Positions 9,933 through 18,103 of a stretch of DNA of 64,000 bases are shown one piece after another. The notes under the pieces were generated by a model. That model was not told the origin of the DNA. It ran no database searches and worked only from the letters and a program-made list of their open reading frames with translations. Position 1 is the first letter of the stretch; each line of letters begins with the position of its first letter. The translations under genes were made by a program, and so were the position numbers. Origin of the DNA: Tolypothrix sp. PCC 7712 (GTDB lineage: Bacteria > Cyanobacteriota > Cyanobacteriia > Cyanobacteriales > Nostocaceae); the NCBI RefSeq assembly GCF_025860405.1, contig NZ_CP063785.1, forward strand, positions 5,271,390 to 5,335,389. Reading direction: 5' to 3'.

Positions 9933-10448
9933 ATGAGATACTTACTTAACCTGCGGACTGCTGTTAGCGTCAATCGCATTATCATGGGGCTTTTCTTTTT
10001 CGTTTCTGGGATTGCTAATTATCTCAACTTTAATGTTGCTAACGGTTTCTATCAAACTGTCATCACACAAAAACTACAAATAATTGGCCCAGGAATTCCT
10101 CCGGGATGGGAAGGGATAGGGCCGCTACCTTCATTAATTGCAATTCCTTATGCTTGGTTACTACCTTTAGCAGAAATTTTAGTAGGTGCATTATTTGCAC
10201 TTAACTATTGGGTGCGGTGGACAGGTTTACTATTAATTCTCATGACTTTTAGTATCATTTTGGCATTTGGTATTATCCCCGCTGGTACTTTATTTCCTAA
10301 TGGCGCAGAAAGTTTTAACAAAAATATTCTCTTCATGACATTGATTTGGATATGTATTGCCTACGATGCTTATGAGCAGAAAATGAGCCGCCGCCGCACT
10401 GAAGCAATGGCTAATTATGCTGTTAATAATGCGATGGATGATATGTGA
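9933..10448 (+). CDS. DoxX-like integral membrane protein
   Basis: 171 residues with four hydrophobic segments: about 14-34 (IIMGLFFFVSGIANYL), 65-88, 92-115 and 128-146. The pattern and length resemble the DoxX/DoxD membrane-protein group, which is linked to respiratory-chain and quinone-related redox functions; the molecular function is not established. A good ribosome-binding site, AGGAG, precedes the ATG. It lies between an NDH-2 gene and a GMC oxidoreductase gene on the same strand, which suggests a membrane redox role by association only. Confidence 0.68.
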   Translation: MRYLLNLRTAVSVNRIIMGLFFFVSGIANYLNFNVANGFYQTVITQKLQIIGPGIPPGWEGIGPLPSLIAIPYAWLLPLAEILVGALFALNYWVRWTGLLLILMTFSIILAFGIIPAGTLFPNGAESFNKNILFMTLIWICIAYDAYEQKMSRRRTEAMANYAVNNAMDDM

Positions 10449-10660
10449 TGGGATGGGGAATGGGGAATGGGGAATGGGTAATTGGTAATTGGTAATTGGT
10501 TATCAGTTGAGTCTGTTCCAAGATTGCTAAAATTAAACTCTGAACAATTGGTGATTACTATTAAATAGTACATGTAGTTTGCCAAAAAAAATGTAATTTT
10601 TGCGTGACTAATCATTAATTACGAATTACGAATTACGAATTACGAATTAGTAATTTTTTC
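10449..10660. repeat. STRR tracts between the DoxX-like and GMC genes
   Basis: Two STRR types occur: GGGGAAT/TGGTAAT units at about 10451-10502 and ATTACGA units at about 10615-10650. The second array ends about 30 bp before the GMC oxidoreductase start. Confidence 0.8.
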
Positions 10661-10683
10661 TCTCTTTTACTGGAATAAAATTC

Positions 10684-12240
10684 ATGGCTACTGCACATTA
10701 CGATGTCATCATTATTGGTACTGGTGCCGGTGGTGGTACACTTGCTTATCGTTTGGCTCCCACTGGTAAAAAAATTCTAATTCTGGAACGTGGTGCTTTT
10801 TTACCGCGTGAAAAAGCTAATTGGGACACGGTGGAAGTGGTGCAAAAAGACCGCTATCATACTAACGAAGTTTGGTATGACCAAAAAGGAAATGCGATTC
10901 ATCCTGGCACAGGGTATTTTGTCGGTGGTAATACTAAAGTTTATGGTGGGGCGCTATTTCGTTGGCGTGAACAAGACTTTGAGCAAGTGATTCATAAGGG
11001 TGGAATTTCACCCGAATGGCCTTTAAAATATCGGGATTTTGCACCTTATTATATTGAAGCTGAAAAGCTTTATGAAGTACATGGTCAGCGAGGTTTAGAT
11101 CCAACTGAACCAAATGCAACAGAAGATTATCCCTATCCTGCGATTCAACATGAACCACGGATTCAAGAAATACATGATTCGCTCAAAATAGAAGGCTATC
11201 ATCCGTTTTATTTACCACTTGCTATTAAGCTAAATGAAGTTAATCGTCGTTTAAGTAATTGCATTCGTTGCAATACTTGTGATGGATTTCCTTGTTTAGT
11301 AGATGCGAAAGCTGATGCAGATGTTAATTGTGTGCGTCCAGCAGAAAAGTATGATAATGTCACCCTGATCACGAAAGCTAAGGTAAATCGATTACATACA
11401 AATTCTTCTGGGCGAGAAGTCAATGCTGTAGAAGCTGAAATTAACGGCGAAATTCACTTTTTCTCTAGTGATATTGTCGTTGTTGCTTGCGGTGCAATTA
11501 ATTCTGCGGCTTTGTTGTTGCGTTCAGCTAACGATCAGCATCCCAATGGATTAGCGAATAGTTCCGATCAGGTGGGACGCAACTTCATGAAGCATCAAAA
11601 TGGCGCGATTATTGGAGTCAGTTTAAAATCCAATCCTACGTCTTTTCAAAAAACCCTAGCAATTAATGATTTTTACTGGGGAGATGAAGATTATGATTAT
11701 CCAATGGGTCATGTGCAATTACTAGGCAAAGTCAATGCTGATATGATTGCTCAAGAATCGCCATCGGTTTTAGGGCTATCATTTCGAGAACGACATACAT
11801 TTGAAGCGATCGCAACTCATTCGGTAGACTGGTGGCTGACTGCTGAAGATTTACCCGATCCTAACAATCGCGTCACGCTGAGAAATGATTCTGTACAGTT
11901 AAATTACACCGAAAACAACACCGAAGCCTACAACCGACTACTCAACCGCTGGACGCAAGTACTAAAAATGATTGGTTGCGGTGAACGGATTATTCCCGCC
12001 TCCTTCTATTTCCGCAAAAAACTACCTTTGCAAGGCGTAGCGCACCAATGCGGTACTTGTCGCTTTGGTGAAGATCCCAAAACTTCCGTATTAGATATTA
12101 ATTGCCGCACCCATGACATTGATAATTTATATGTAGTTGATGGTAGTTTCTTCCGTTCTAGTGCTGCTGTTAACCCGACTCTGACAATTATCGCCAATGC
12201 TTTACGCGTAGGCGATCGCTTAATCGAACGTCTGGCTTAG
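10684..12240 (+). CDS. GMC-family FAD-dependent oxidoreductase
   Basis: 518 residues. The Rossmann motif IIIGTGAGGGTLAYRL with ILERG binds FAD at the N-terminus. The C-terminal block with HQCGTCRFGEDP, LYVVDGSFF and NPTLTIIANALRVGDRL is the GMC C-terminal signature and contains the catalytic His/Asn region. A Cys-rich stretch, CIRCNTCDGFPCL (about 197-209), is an unusual insertion shared with some cyanobacterial and choline-dehydrogenase-like members. The substrate, an alcohol or polyol, is unknown. It follows NDH-2 and DoxX-like genes and converges on glpK. Confidence 0.88.
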   Translation: MATAHYDVIIIGTGAGGGTLAYRLAPTGKKILILERGAFLPREKANWDTVEVVQKDRYHTNEVWYDQKGNAIHPGTGYFVGGNTKVYGGALFRWREQDFEQVIHKGGISPEWPLKYRDFAPYYIEAEKLYEVHGQRGLDPTEPNATEDYPYPAIQHEPRIQEIHDSLKIEGYHPFYLPLAIKLNEVNRRLSNCIRCNTCDGFPCLVDAKADADVNCVRPAEKYDNVTLITKAKVNRLHTNSSGREVNAVEAEINGEIHFFSSDIVVVACGAINSAALLLRSANDQHPNGLANSSDQVGRNFMKHQNGAIIGVSLKSNPTSFQKTLAINDFYWGDEDYDYPMGHVQLLGKVNADMIAQESPSVLGLSFRERHTFEAIATHSVDWWLTAEDLPDPNNRVTLRNDSVQLNYTENNTEAYNRLLNRWTQVLKMIGCGERIIPASFYFRKKLPLQGVAHQCGTCRFGEDPKTSVLDINCRTHDIDNLYVVDGSFFRSSAAVNPTLTIIANALRVGDRLIERLA

Positions 12241-12285
12241 AGACTTGTAATTCTTAATTACGAATTACGAATTACGAATTACGAA

Positions 12286-13770
12286 TTACCGATATCTTGT
12301 TTGCGCGATCGCCTGATGCCATGAGTCTAGTAAACTTAAGCGATGATCAGCGCTAATTTTCGGCTCAAACCATTGATCGGCTTGCCATTGCTGCAAAATT
12401 TCGGCTTCACTTTCCCAATAACCAATCGCTAAACCTGCTAAGTAAGCAGCACCCAAGGCTGTAGTTTCAGTAATTTTGGGACGCACAACGGGTACACCTA
12501 AAATATCTGCCTGAAATTGCATTAATAAATTATTGCGAGATGCACCGCCATCTACCCGCAATTCTCGCAGATGTAGCTGAGAATCTTGGCGCATCGCCTC
12601 TATCACATCAGCCGTTTGATAAGCTATGCTTTCTAAGGCTGCACGGGCAATATGGGCATTAGTTGAACCACGAGTTAAACCAGTAATCGTACCACGAGCG
12701 TAACTATCCCAATAAGGTGCGCCTAAACCGACGAATGCAGGTACAAAATAAACGCCACCAGTATCAGGAACGCTAGCTGCTAAGGCTTCAACATCTTCAC
12801 TGTGCTTGATAATTTCCAATCCATCACGCAACCATTGCACAACTGCGCCAGCAATAAAGACGCTACCTTCTAAAGCGTAGTCAGTACGTCCATTGATGCG
12901 CCAGGCGATGGTTGTTAGTAACTTGTGCTTGGATAACATGGGCTGATTGCCTGTATTCAGCAGTATAAAGCAACCTGTGCCGTAAGTATTTTTCGCCATG
13001 CCAGATTGCAATGATGCTTGCCCAAATGTCGCTGCTTGTTGGTCTCCAGCAATGCCTGCAATGGGAATGCGGCTACCAAAAATCCCTTCAGATGTATATC
13101 CATATACTTCTGACGAACTCCGCACTTCTGGCAGCAGGGAACGGGGAATATTGAGAATGGACAGCAATTCCTCATCCCATTGCTGAGTATGAATATTGAA
13201 TAACAACGTCCTGCAAGCATTAGTAACATCTGTGATGTGGAGTTCTCCCTGAGTGAGTTTCCACATTAACCAGCTATCGACAGTGCCAAATACTAGTTCT
13301 CCACGTTCGGCTTTTTCGCGGGCGTAAGGTACATTATCAAGTAACCATTTAACTTTAGTACCGCTAAAGTAAGCATCGATTACTAATCCTGTTTTTTGCT
13401 GGAATGTTGTTTCATATCCCGCTGCTTTCAGTTGATCGCAGTCAGCAGCAGTGCGACGATCCTGCCAAACGATCGCATTGTAAATCGGCTTACCTGTTTT
13501 ACGATCCCAGACTATAGTAGTTTCTCGTTGATTGGTAATGCCAATAGCTGCAATATCACTGGCTTTAATACCAATGCGCGCTAAGGCTTCATTCGCCACA
13601 CCAACTTGCGAAGACCAAATTTCATCAGCATCATGCTCTACCCAGCCAGGTTGCGGAAAGATTTGTGTAAACTCTTTCTGAGCAACCGTCAGCATATCGC
13701 CATCACGGTTAAATATAATAGAGCGCGAGCTAGTAGTACCTTGGTCAAACGCCAGAATATATTTAGTCAT
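12286..13770 (-). CDS. glpK: Glycerol kinase
   Basis: 494 residues, the usual GlpK length. It phosphorylates glycerol to glycerol-3-phosphate with ATP. FGGY-family motifs are the N-terminal FDQGTTSSRSIIF phosphate loop, WQDRRTAADC, GLVIDAYFSGTKVKWLLDN, the glycine-rich YGTGCFILLNTG, and GGASRNNLLMQFQADILGVPVVRP near the C-terminus (FGGY signature 2). It converges with the GMC oxidoreductase gene; the 45-bp gap between the stops is filled by ATTACGA STRR units. No glycerol facilitator or glpD is adjacent. Confidence 0.95.
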   Translation of the reverse strand: MTKYILAFDQGTTSSRSIIFNRDGDMLTVAQKEFTQIFPQPGWVEHDADEIWSSQVGVANEALARIGIKASDIAAIGITNQRETTIVWDRKTGKPIYNAIVWQDRRTAADCDQLKAAGYETTFQQKTGLVIDAYFSGTKVKWLLDNVPYAREKAERGELVFGTVDSWLMWKLTQGELHITDVTNACRTLLFNIHTQQWDEELLSILNIPRSLLPEVRSSSEVYGYTSEGIFGSRIPIAGIAGDQQAATFGQASLQSGMAKNTYGTGCFILLNTGNQPMLSKHKLLTTIAWRINGRTDYALEGSVFIAGAVVQWLRDGLEIIKHSEDVEALAASVPDTGGVYFVPAFVGLGAPYWDSYARGTITGLTRGSTNAHIARAALESIAYQTADVIEAMRQDSQLHLRELRVDGGASRNNLLMQFQADILGVPVVRPKITETTALGAAYLAGLAIGYWESEAEILQQWQADQWFEPKISADHRLSLLDSWHQAIAQTRYR

Positions 13771-13884
13771 AGGATTAGCATGAATTGATTCATTCCCAGG
13801 TGAGTGAACTGCACAAAGCGCATCTCAAAATATAGCGCGATCGCACTCACCCTCAAGTTGTCAATTTTGAAACTTTTAAGTTAT

Positions 13885-13975
13885 ACCAATTCAAATAATG
13901 TTTGCGACACATCAATATATTCTAGATGGCACGGCACGCCGTGCCCCTACAATCTGTTGCATTCTTGGCGTTGCT
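13885..13975. repeat. Repeat family C, copy 1
   Basis: The unit begins CCAATTCAAATAATG TTTGCGACA, has a GC-rich palindromic core (GGCACGGCACGCCGTGCC) and ends CCCCTACAATCTGTTGCATTC. Related copies lie at about 14310-14610 (interrupted) and 30841-30965. Confidence 0.75.
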
Positions 13976-14368
13976 GATTGATGGGATGATTTTTGTCTCA
14001 CGCATTCGACGTTCGCGCAGCGTCTCGTAGAGAAGTCGTTCTCGCAGAGTAGGCGCAAAGGCAAGCCAGTGCGTTGGGCGGCTCTGCCGACTTGAAGCAA
14101 CTGGCGCGCAAAGAATCGACTTTTAGCTTTTTCCAGAAGTCTGAATTCATCCCGCAAATATGCAACGCCGCATTCTTTTTTCCCATTGGTATTACTCAAC
14201 AAAAAACCGAACAATAATTTTGGAGGGGGTTTGGGGGACGCAACCGTCACCCAATCGGGGGTTTGGGGGAGAATCCCCCAATTCTTCTGGCTTCTTGAAT
14301 CAGTGATACAAAATCAAAAAATGTTCGCGACGCATCAATATATTCCAGAGGGCACGGCACGCCCATTG

Positions 14369-14553
14369 GTGTCAACTTAACGTGAAACCCGCTCTTGTGC
14401 AAGGTTTCGCCCTCACCCCCAACCCCTCTCCCGGCGGGAGAGGGGAGCAAGAGATTTAATTCCCCTTCTCCTGGGGGAGAAGGGGTTAGGGGATGAGGGC
14501 GCGAGGTATTTGTACAACGCCCGCCCTATATAGCTTTTAGCTTAAGTTGACAC
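14369..14553. repeat. MITE-like family A, copy 1 (nested in family C)
   Basis: 185 bp with perfect 12-bp terminal inverted repeats, GTGTCAACTTAA and TTAAGTTGACAC. An internal imperfect palindrome runs GCCCTCACCCCC ... GGGGATGAGGGC. It interrupts a family C repeat whose halves flank it. Nearly identical copies occur at 25676-25861, 27400-27710 and 33518-33703. Confidence 0.85.
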
Positions 14554-14786
14554 GTATGCGGCACGGCGTGCCCCTACAATCTGTCGCATTCTTTTTTCAA
14601 ATTGGTCTTACTAGTTCGCCAAGTTTCCTTGGCGGGTAAAAGGTGAAGGGTTAAGGGTTAAAGGTTTTTATCCCTTACCCTTTTCCCTTTCCCCTTTTCC
14701 CATAACTTTTTCTGTACTAAGGTAGTAGACTGCACAATAGTCTTTAGATGAAAATACTATAAATCGACAGCCATAGTGTACTTAAG

Positions 14787-15554
14787 ATGGAAGGGACAAA
14801 TAAAGCTAATCCAGAAGGTTTTTGGCCGCTAAATTTTCTTAAAAAGCTGCTTATAGCTCATTGGCGTTCTTTATTAATCTTGTTAATAGGAGTTTATTTA
14901 CCTTTTCAGCTGTTTGAACTTTTGGCAGTTAAGGTATGGCAGAATGCAGGCGGTTTTCCTTGGGATGTGCCGATATTGCTGGCAATTCATTCTCAAGCCA
15001 TACCACAATTGGATGAGATCGCAGTCATCCTCACAAAGTGGGGGTCTTTTTGGACTGCATTACCCATATTTACTACAATCGCCATCGTCTTCTGGCAAAA
15101 GCGCCGATGGCGATCGCTAACTTATTTACTCACCACCGCATTCGGAAGTTTGATCATCAACCGCACTGCTAAAGAATTAATGCATCGAGTCCGTCCGCAA
15201 CTATGGGTGTCTGGTGCGCCGGAATTTGATTATGCATTTCCCAGTGGTCATGCTATGACGAGTATGACTTTGGTAGTAGTTTTAGTAATTTTGAGCAAGG
15301 ATAAACCCTGGCGCTGGTTAGTTATGCTTTTTGGCGGTTTATATGTCTTGGCGATCGCTTGGACAAGGCTTTATTTAGGGGTTCACTTCCCCAGCGATAT
15401 TTTGGCAGGTTGGATGGTTGCGATCGCCTGGTCAATCGGAGTTAGTTTAATTATCAAACCTCACTTGATTGCAGCTAACCCCTTAAATAATGTTCAACCT
15501 GTAGAAGAAACTTCTTTATTACCAAAGGAAAAACAAATTTTAGCAGAAGATTGA
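14787..15554 (+). CDS. PAP2-family phosphatase, membrane bound
   Basis: 255 residues with about six hydrophobic helices. The three-part acid-phosphatase signature is present: KELMHRVRP near residue 130, PSGHAMTS near 151 and TRLYLGVHFPSD near 197, supplying the Arg, Ser-Gly-His and Arg-His-Asp active-site residues. Members remove phosphate from lipid phosphates such as phosphatidic acid or undecaprenyl diphosphate. The substrate cannot be told from sequence. The gene stands alone. Confidence 0.9.
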   Translation: MEGTNKANPEGFWPLNFLKKLLIAHWRSLLILLIGVYLPFQLFELLAVKVWQNAGGFPWDVPILLAIHSQAIPQLDEIAVILTKWGSFWTALPIFTTIAIVFWQKRRWRSLTYLLTTAFGSLIINRTAKELMHRVRPQLWVSGAPEFDYAFPSGHAMTSMTLVVVLVILSKDKPWRWLVMLFGGLYVLAIAWTRLYLGVHFPSDILAGWMVAIAWSIGVSLIIKPHLIAANPLNNVQPVEETSLLPKEKQILAED

Positions 15555-16203
15555 TCAGCTGTTACGCATTGAGGGACTTCCAAGTAAAAAATATTCCATT
15601 GCTATTGTTTACTGTTGACAGTTGGCTGTTAACTGTGAACCGTCAACAGTCAACAGTCAAGGACTTGAACGGAATAATTGATTTTTTGGAGTTTCCTCAA
15701 CTTGCATAGTTACTTATCAGGATTGTCCAGAGTCAAATATCCTTGACAACCCAAACAAGATGTAGGCGCAATATTCAGTCAGCATAGCAATTATGCTTAC
15801 TAGAAAATTTAGATACTGTAAATCAGTGTTAATTTATACGATTTCGAGTTTTTAGAATGGTTATACTCGTTTCTAGGTTCTACCTGGGAATTACGAAGTG
15901 GCTTTGCCACTTCTTTTTATGTAAATGGTAGCCTAAAAAATAATTAAAAACAAAAATGCAAACCATAAATGTAAATGTAATTACGTTTATTTTTGCTCTT
16001 ATAGATTCTTATCCAATACTTGGCGGTTAAGGGGAAAAGGGAAAGAAAAAACCTTTAACCCTTAACCTTTAACCTTTTCCCCAAAACCAATTTTGGTTTC
16101 TAGATGTGATGTAGGGTGCATTCAGGTAAATGCGATCGCCACTCAGCAGCATCCAACACCCTACAATACGTGAGAAAGTTTATTTTGCGGTATTGGCTAA
16201 TAG
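15555..16203. other. PAP2-Rieske spacer with repeats
   Basis: A 649-bp spacer between convergent genes. A family B-like repeat begins at 15569 (GGGACTTCCAAGTAAAAAAT) and fades near 15700. Inside it, ACTGTTGAC pairs with GTCAACAGT at about 15611-15650. A palindromic AAGGGGAAAAGGG/CCTTTTCCCC element at 16012-16097 is present in inverted orientation at 31088-31178. Confidence 0.65.
16012..16097. repeat. Repeat family F, copy 1
   Basis: About 85 bp running from CAATACTTGGCGGTTAAGG to CCCCAAAACCAATTTTG with internal complementary purine and pyrimidine arms. The reverse complement of 31088-31178 matches it over nearly its full length with scattered differences. Confidence 0.75.
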
Positions 16204-17292
16204 CTAGTCATTAAAATCATCTCGCCATTTATCGCGATTGTCTCTCATTTCTGCATCACGGAGCGATCGCGCTGGTTGCCAAGTTCCCCAACACAGTGCA
16301 GTTTGCCTTTCTAGGTGGTTGACAAATTGCATAATTGGCTGATCTATTTTGAGTGGAGTTTTTAAATCAAACTTAATTGTCTCAAAAATTTTAGAATCAT
16401 CGTTAAAAAAATCCTGACCCAAAATATTAACTAGCCATAGCATAAATCGATTGTACAACTTACCAAAAATTCCCTTACGTTTCTGTATCATTAATATCGT
16501 TCGCCCTTCAGCCTTTCCCCCGTCAAGCAGGCGTAAGGTAAACATGATATATAAGTGCAAAAAATCGGGGCCAATTGTAACTATGCTAGTGCTACCGTAC
16601 CAATAGCAAATACTATAGGTAATGGCATTTTTGTAAAAAGGACGAATCAGCTTAATTAGCCAGGAATCTTCGTTACCTCTTGTAGTATTGCTAAAAGTAA
16701 TCGCATTTTGATTGAGTTCTTCTTTTTCAAAGACTATTTCTATTGGTAGCTTGTGAACTGTATGGAAATGTTGAGTATCAATGGCATTAATTACCACCAC
16801 ATTAGGGTGACATTTAGCTACAAAGTGACAAACCATTGTCACATCACATTCCTTGTGTTCTAACTCAGGAATAAAAGGTAGAGGCTGTAGCGGAATTTCT
16901 CCAGTCCAAATCCAAATTATGCCGTATTTTTCGGCAGTAGGCCAAGCATTTAACTTTATAGAAAGCGGTGCGTCTAAACAAGGTATCTCAACACAAAATC
17001 CTTCACGATCAAACTTCCAATGGTGAAAAAAACAGCGCAATTCATTACCTTCAACTTTACCCTCAGCTAAATGAGCACCTAAATGAGGACAATAGGCATC
17101 AAAGGTAATTGCTTTTTTGTCTTTTCCTCGATAAATTACTAGTTCTCTGCCTAATAAAGTGATAGCTTTTACTTCACCTACCCGCAGATGATGAGAAGGA
17201 ATTGCCCAATACCACCCCTCTACAAAACGTTCTGGGTTATTGAAATTTTTAGATTTACGCTTTGAGCTAACATTCTGCGAGTTAAAGTTCAT
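16204..17292 (-). CDS. Rieske [2Fe-2S] non-heme iron oxygenase, alpha-subunit-like
   Basis: 362 residues. The Rieske domain (about 25-130) carries the cluster ligands in CPHLGAHLAEG and CFFHHWKF (CxH ... CxxH). The catalytic domain contains the mononuclear-iron motif NAIDTQHFHTVHKL (DxxHxxxxH) near residue 175. Such proteins hydroxylate or desaturate aromatic, sterol-like or carotenoid-type substrates and need an electron donor, none of which is encoded nearby. The substrate is unknown. The N-terminus (about 1-24) is Ser/Lys/Asn-rich. Confidence 0.87.
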   Translation of the reverse strand: MNFNSQNVSSKRKSKNFNNPERFVEGWYWAIPSHHLRVGEVKAITLLGRELVIYRGKDKKAITFDAYCPHLGAHLAEGKVEGNELRCFFHHWKFDREGFCVEIPCLDAPLSIKLNAWPTAEKYGIIWIWTGEIPLQPLPFIPELEHKECDVTMVCHFVAKCHPNVVVINAIDTQHFHTVHKLPIEIVFEKEELNQNAITFSNTTRGNEDSWLIKLIRPFYKNAITYSICYWYGSTSIVTIGPDFLHLYIMFTLRLLDGGKAEGRTILMIQKRKGIFGKLYNRFMLWLVNILGQDFFNDDSKIFETIKFDLKTPLKIDQPIMQFVNHLERQTALCWGTWQPARSLRDAEMRDNRDKWRDDFND

Positions 17293-18103
17293 TTTTAGAT
17301 TTCACTGACAGTGAAGGTCTGCATTATATAGTTCCTAATTCGGCAGCTATAAAAATGTAATCAGAGTTACTCTCAGCATTTCCTCACAAAATAAACTTTC
17401 ATTTTCATCAGCCTAGTGAATTACATATATTGCATTTTAGATACCAGCATTAAATGTTGATTTTTCTGGAATCCTATTCTTCAAGTTATTTGCAAAGTAG
17501 TTGCGTAAACTGCCAAAGAAAGCTGTGTCTGTTTTTTCCTACAAATTTCAGTAAACTCAATTTCTTCCTGAAACGAAAGAGAAAAAATTAATTTTTACTT
17601 AAGCAAAGTCTTGATATTTTAAGTATTATTACTCTACGATGCTTATGTTTAATTTTGGAATCCATGTAGGAGGCGTTATTAACGCATCCTACATAGATAA
17701 TCAATGCCAATTAAATTAAAAATTTCTACTGATGTTTAATTTTGGAATCCATGTAGGAGGCGTTAGCGTAACGCATCTGTGTCAATGCTGATTTAGAGAA
17801 ATGTTGTAGTAAATAATCTGCTATAAATGTGATGCATTCTTTTTGCTGAATTTCCCTAAGGGATTTCTATAAATTAAATTATTCAGTTAAGTAAGCGAAA
17901 GTCATAATTGTATTTTTCCTCCTCTGCTTCCTCTGCTTCCTCTGCTCCCATGCTCAAGGGAGCAATAGTATATTTTTTCAGTGGCAGCCCCTAATGTTAT
18001 ACATGGAACAAATCAACCGATTTAGCTATCCTTGAGTAGGAGCGATAATGTTTGATAATCTGCAAAAAATTCTCGTCAACATCACTGAAAAGTTATCAAA
18101 ATT
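17293..18103. other. Divergent Rieske / HD-phosphohydrolase spacer
   Basis: About 810 bp, AT-rich, between divergent genes, so promoters for both should lie here, but I could not assign -10/-35 elements. It holds two copies of a 34-bp direct repeat (17645-17678 and 17732-17765). The first continues into a hairpin at 17664-17694 (ATGTAGGAGGCGTTA with its near-complement). A 20-codon frame starting at 18049 (MFDNLQKILV) overlaps the next gene start. Confidence 0.6.

Larger units (their letters stand above)
13771..14786. other. glpK-PAP2 spacer rich in nested repeats
   Basis: About 1 kb without a credible gene. It holds two copies of repeat family C, at about 13885-13975 and about 14310-14610. 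The second is split by a family A MITE at 14369-14553. A tract at about 14640-14700 alternates AAGGGTTAAGGG with its complement. Short open frames here are repeat-derived. Confidence 0.75.
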
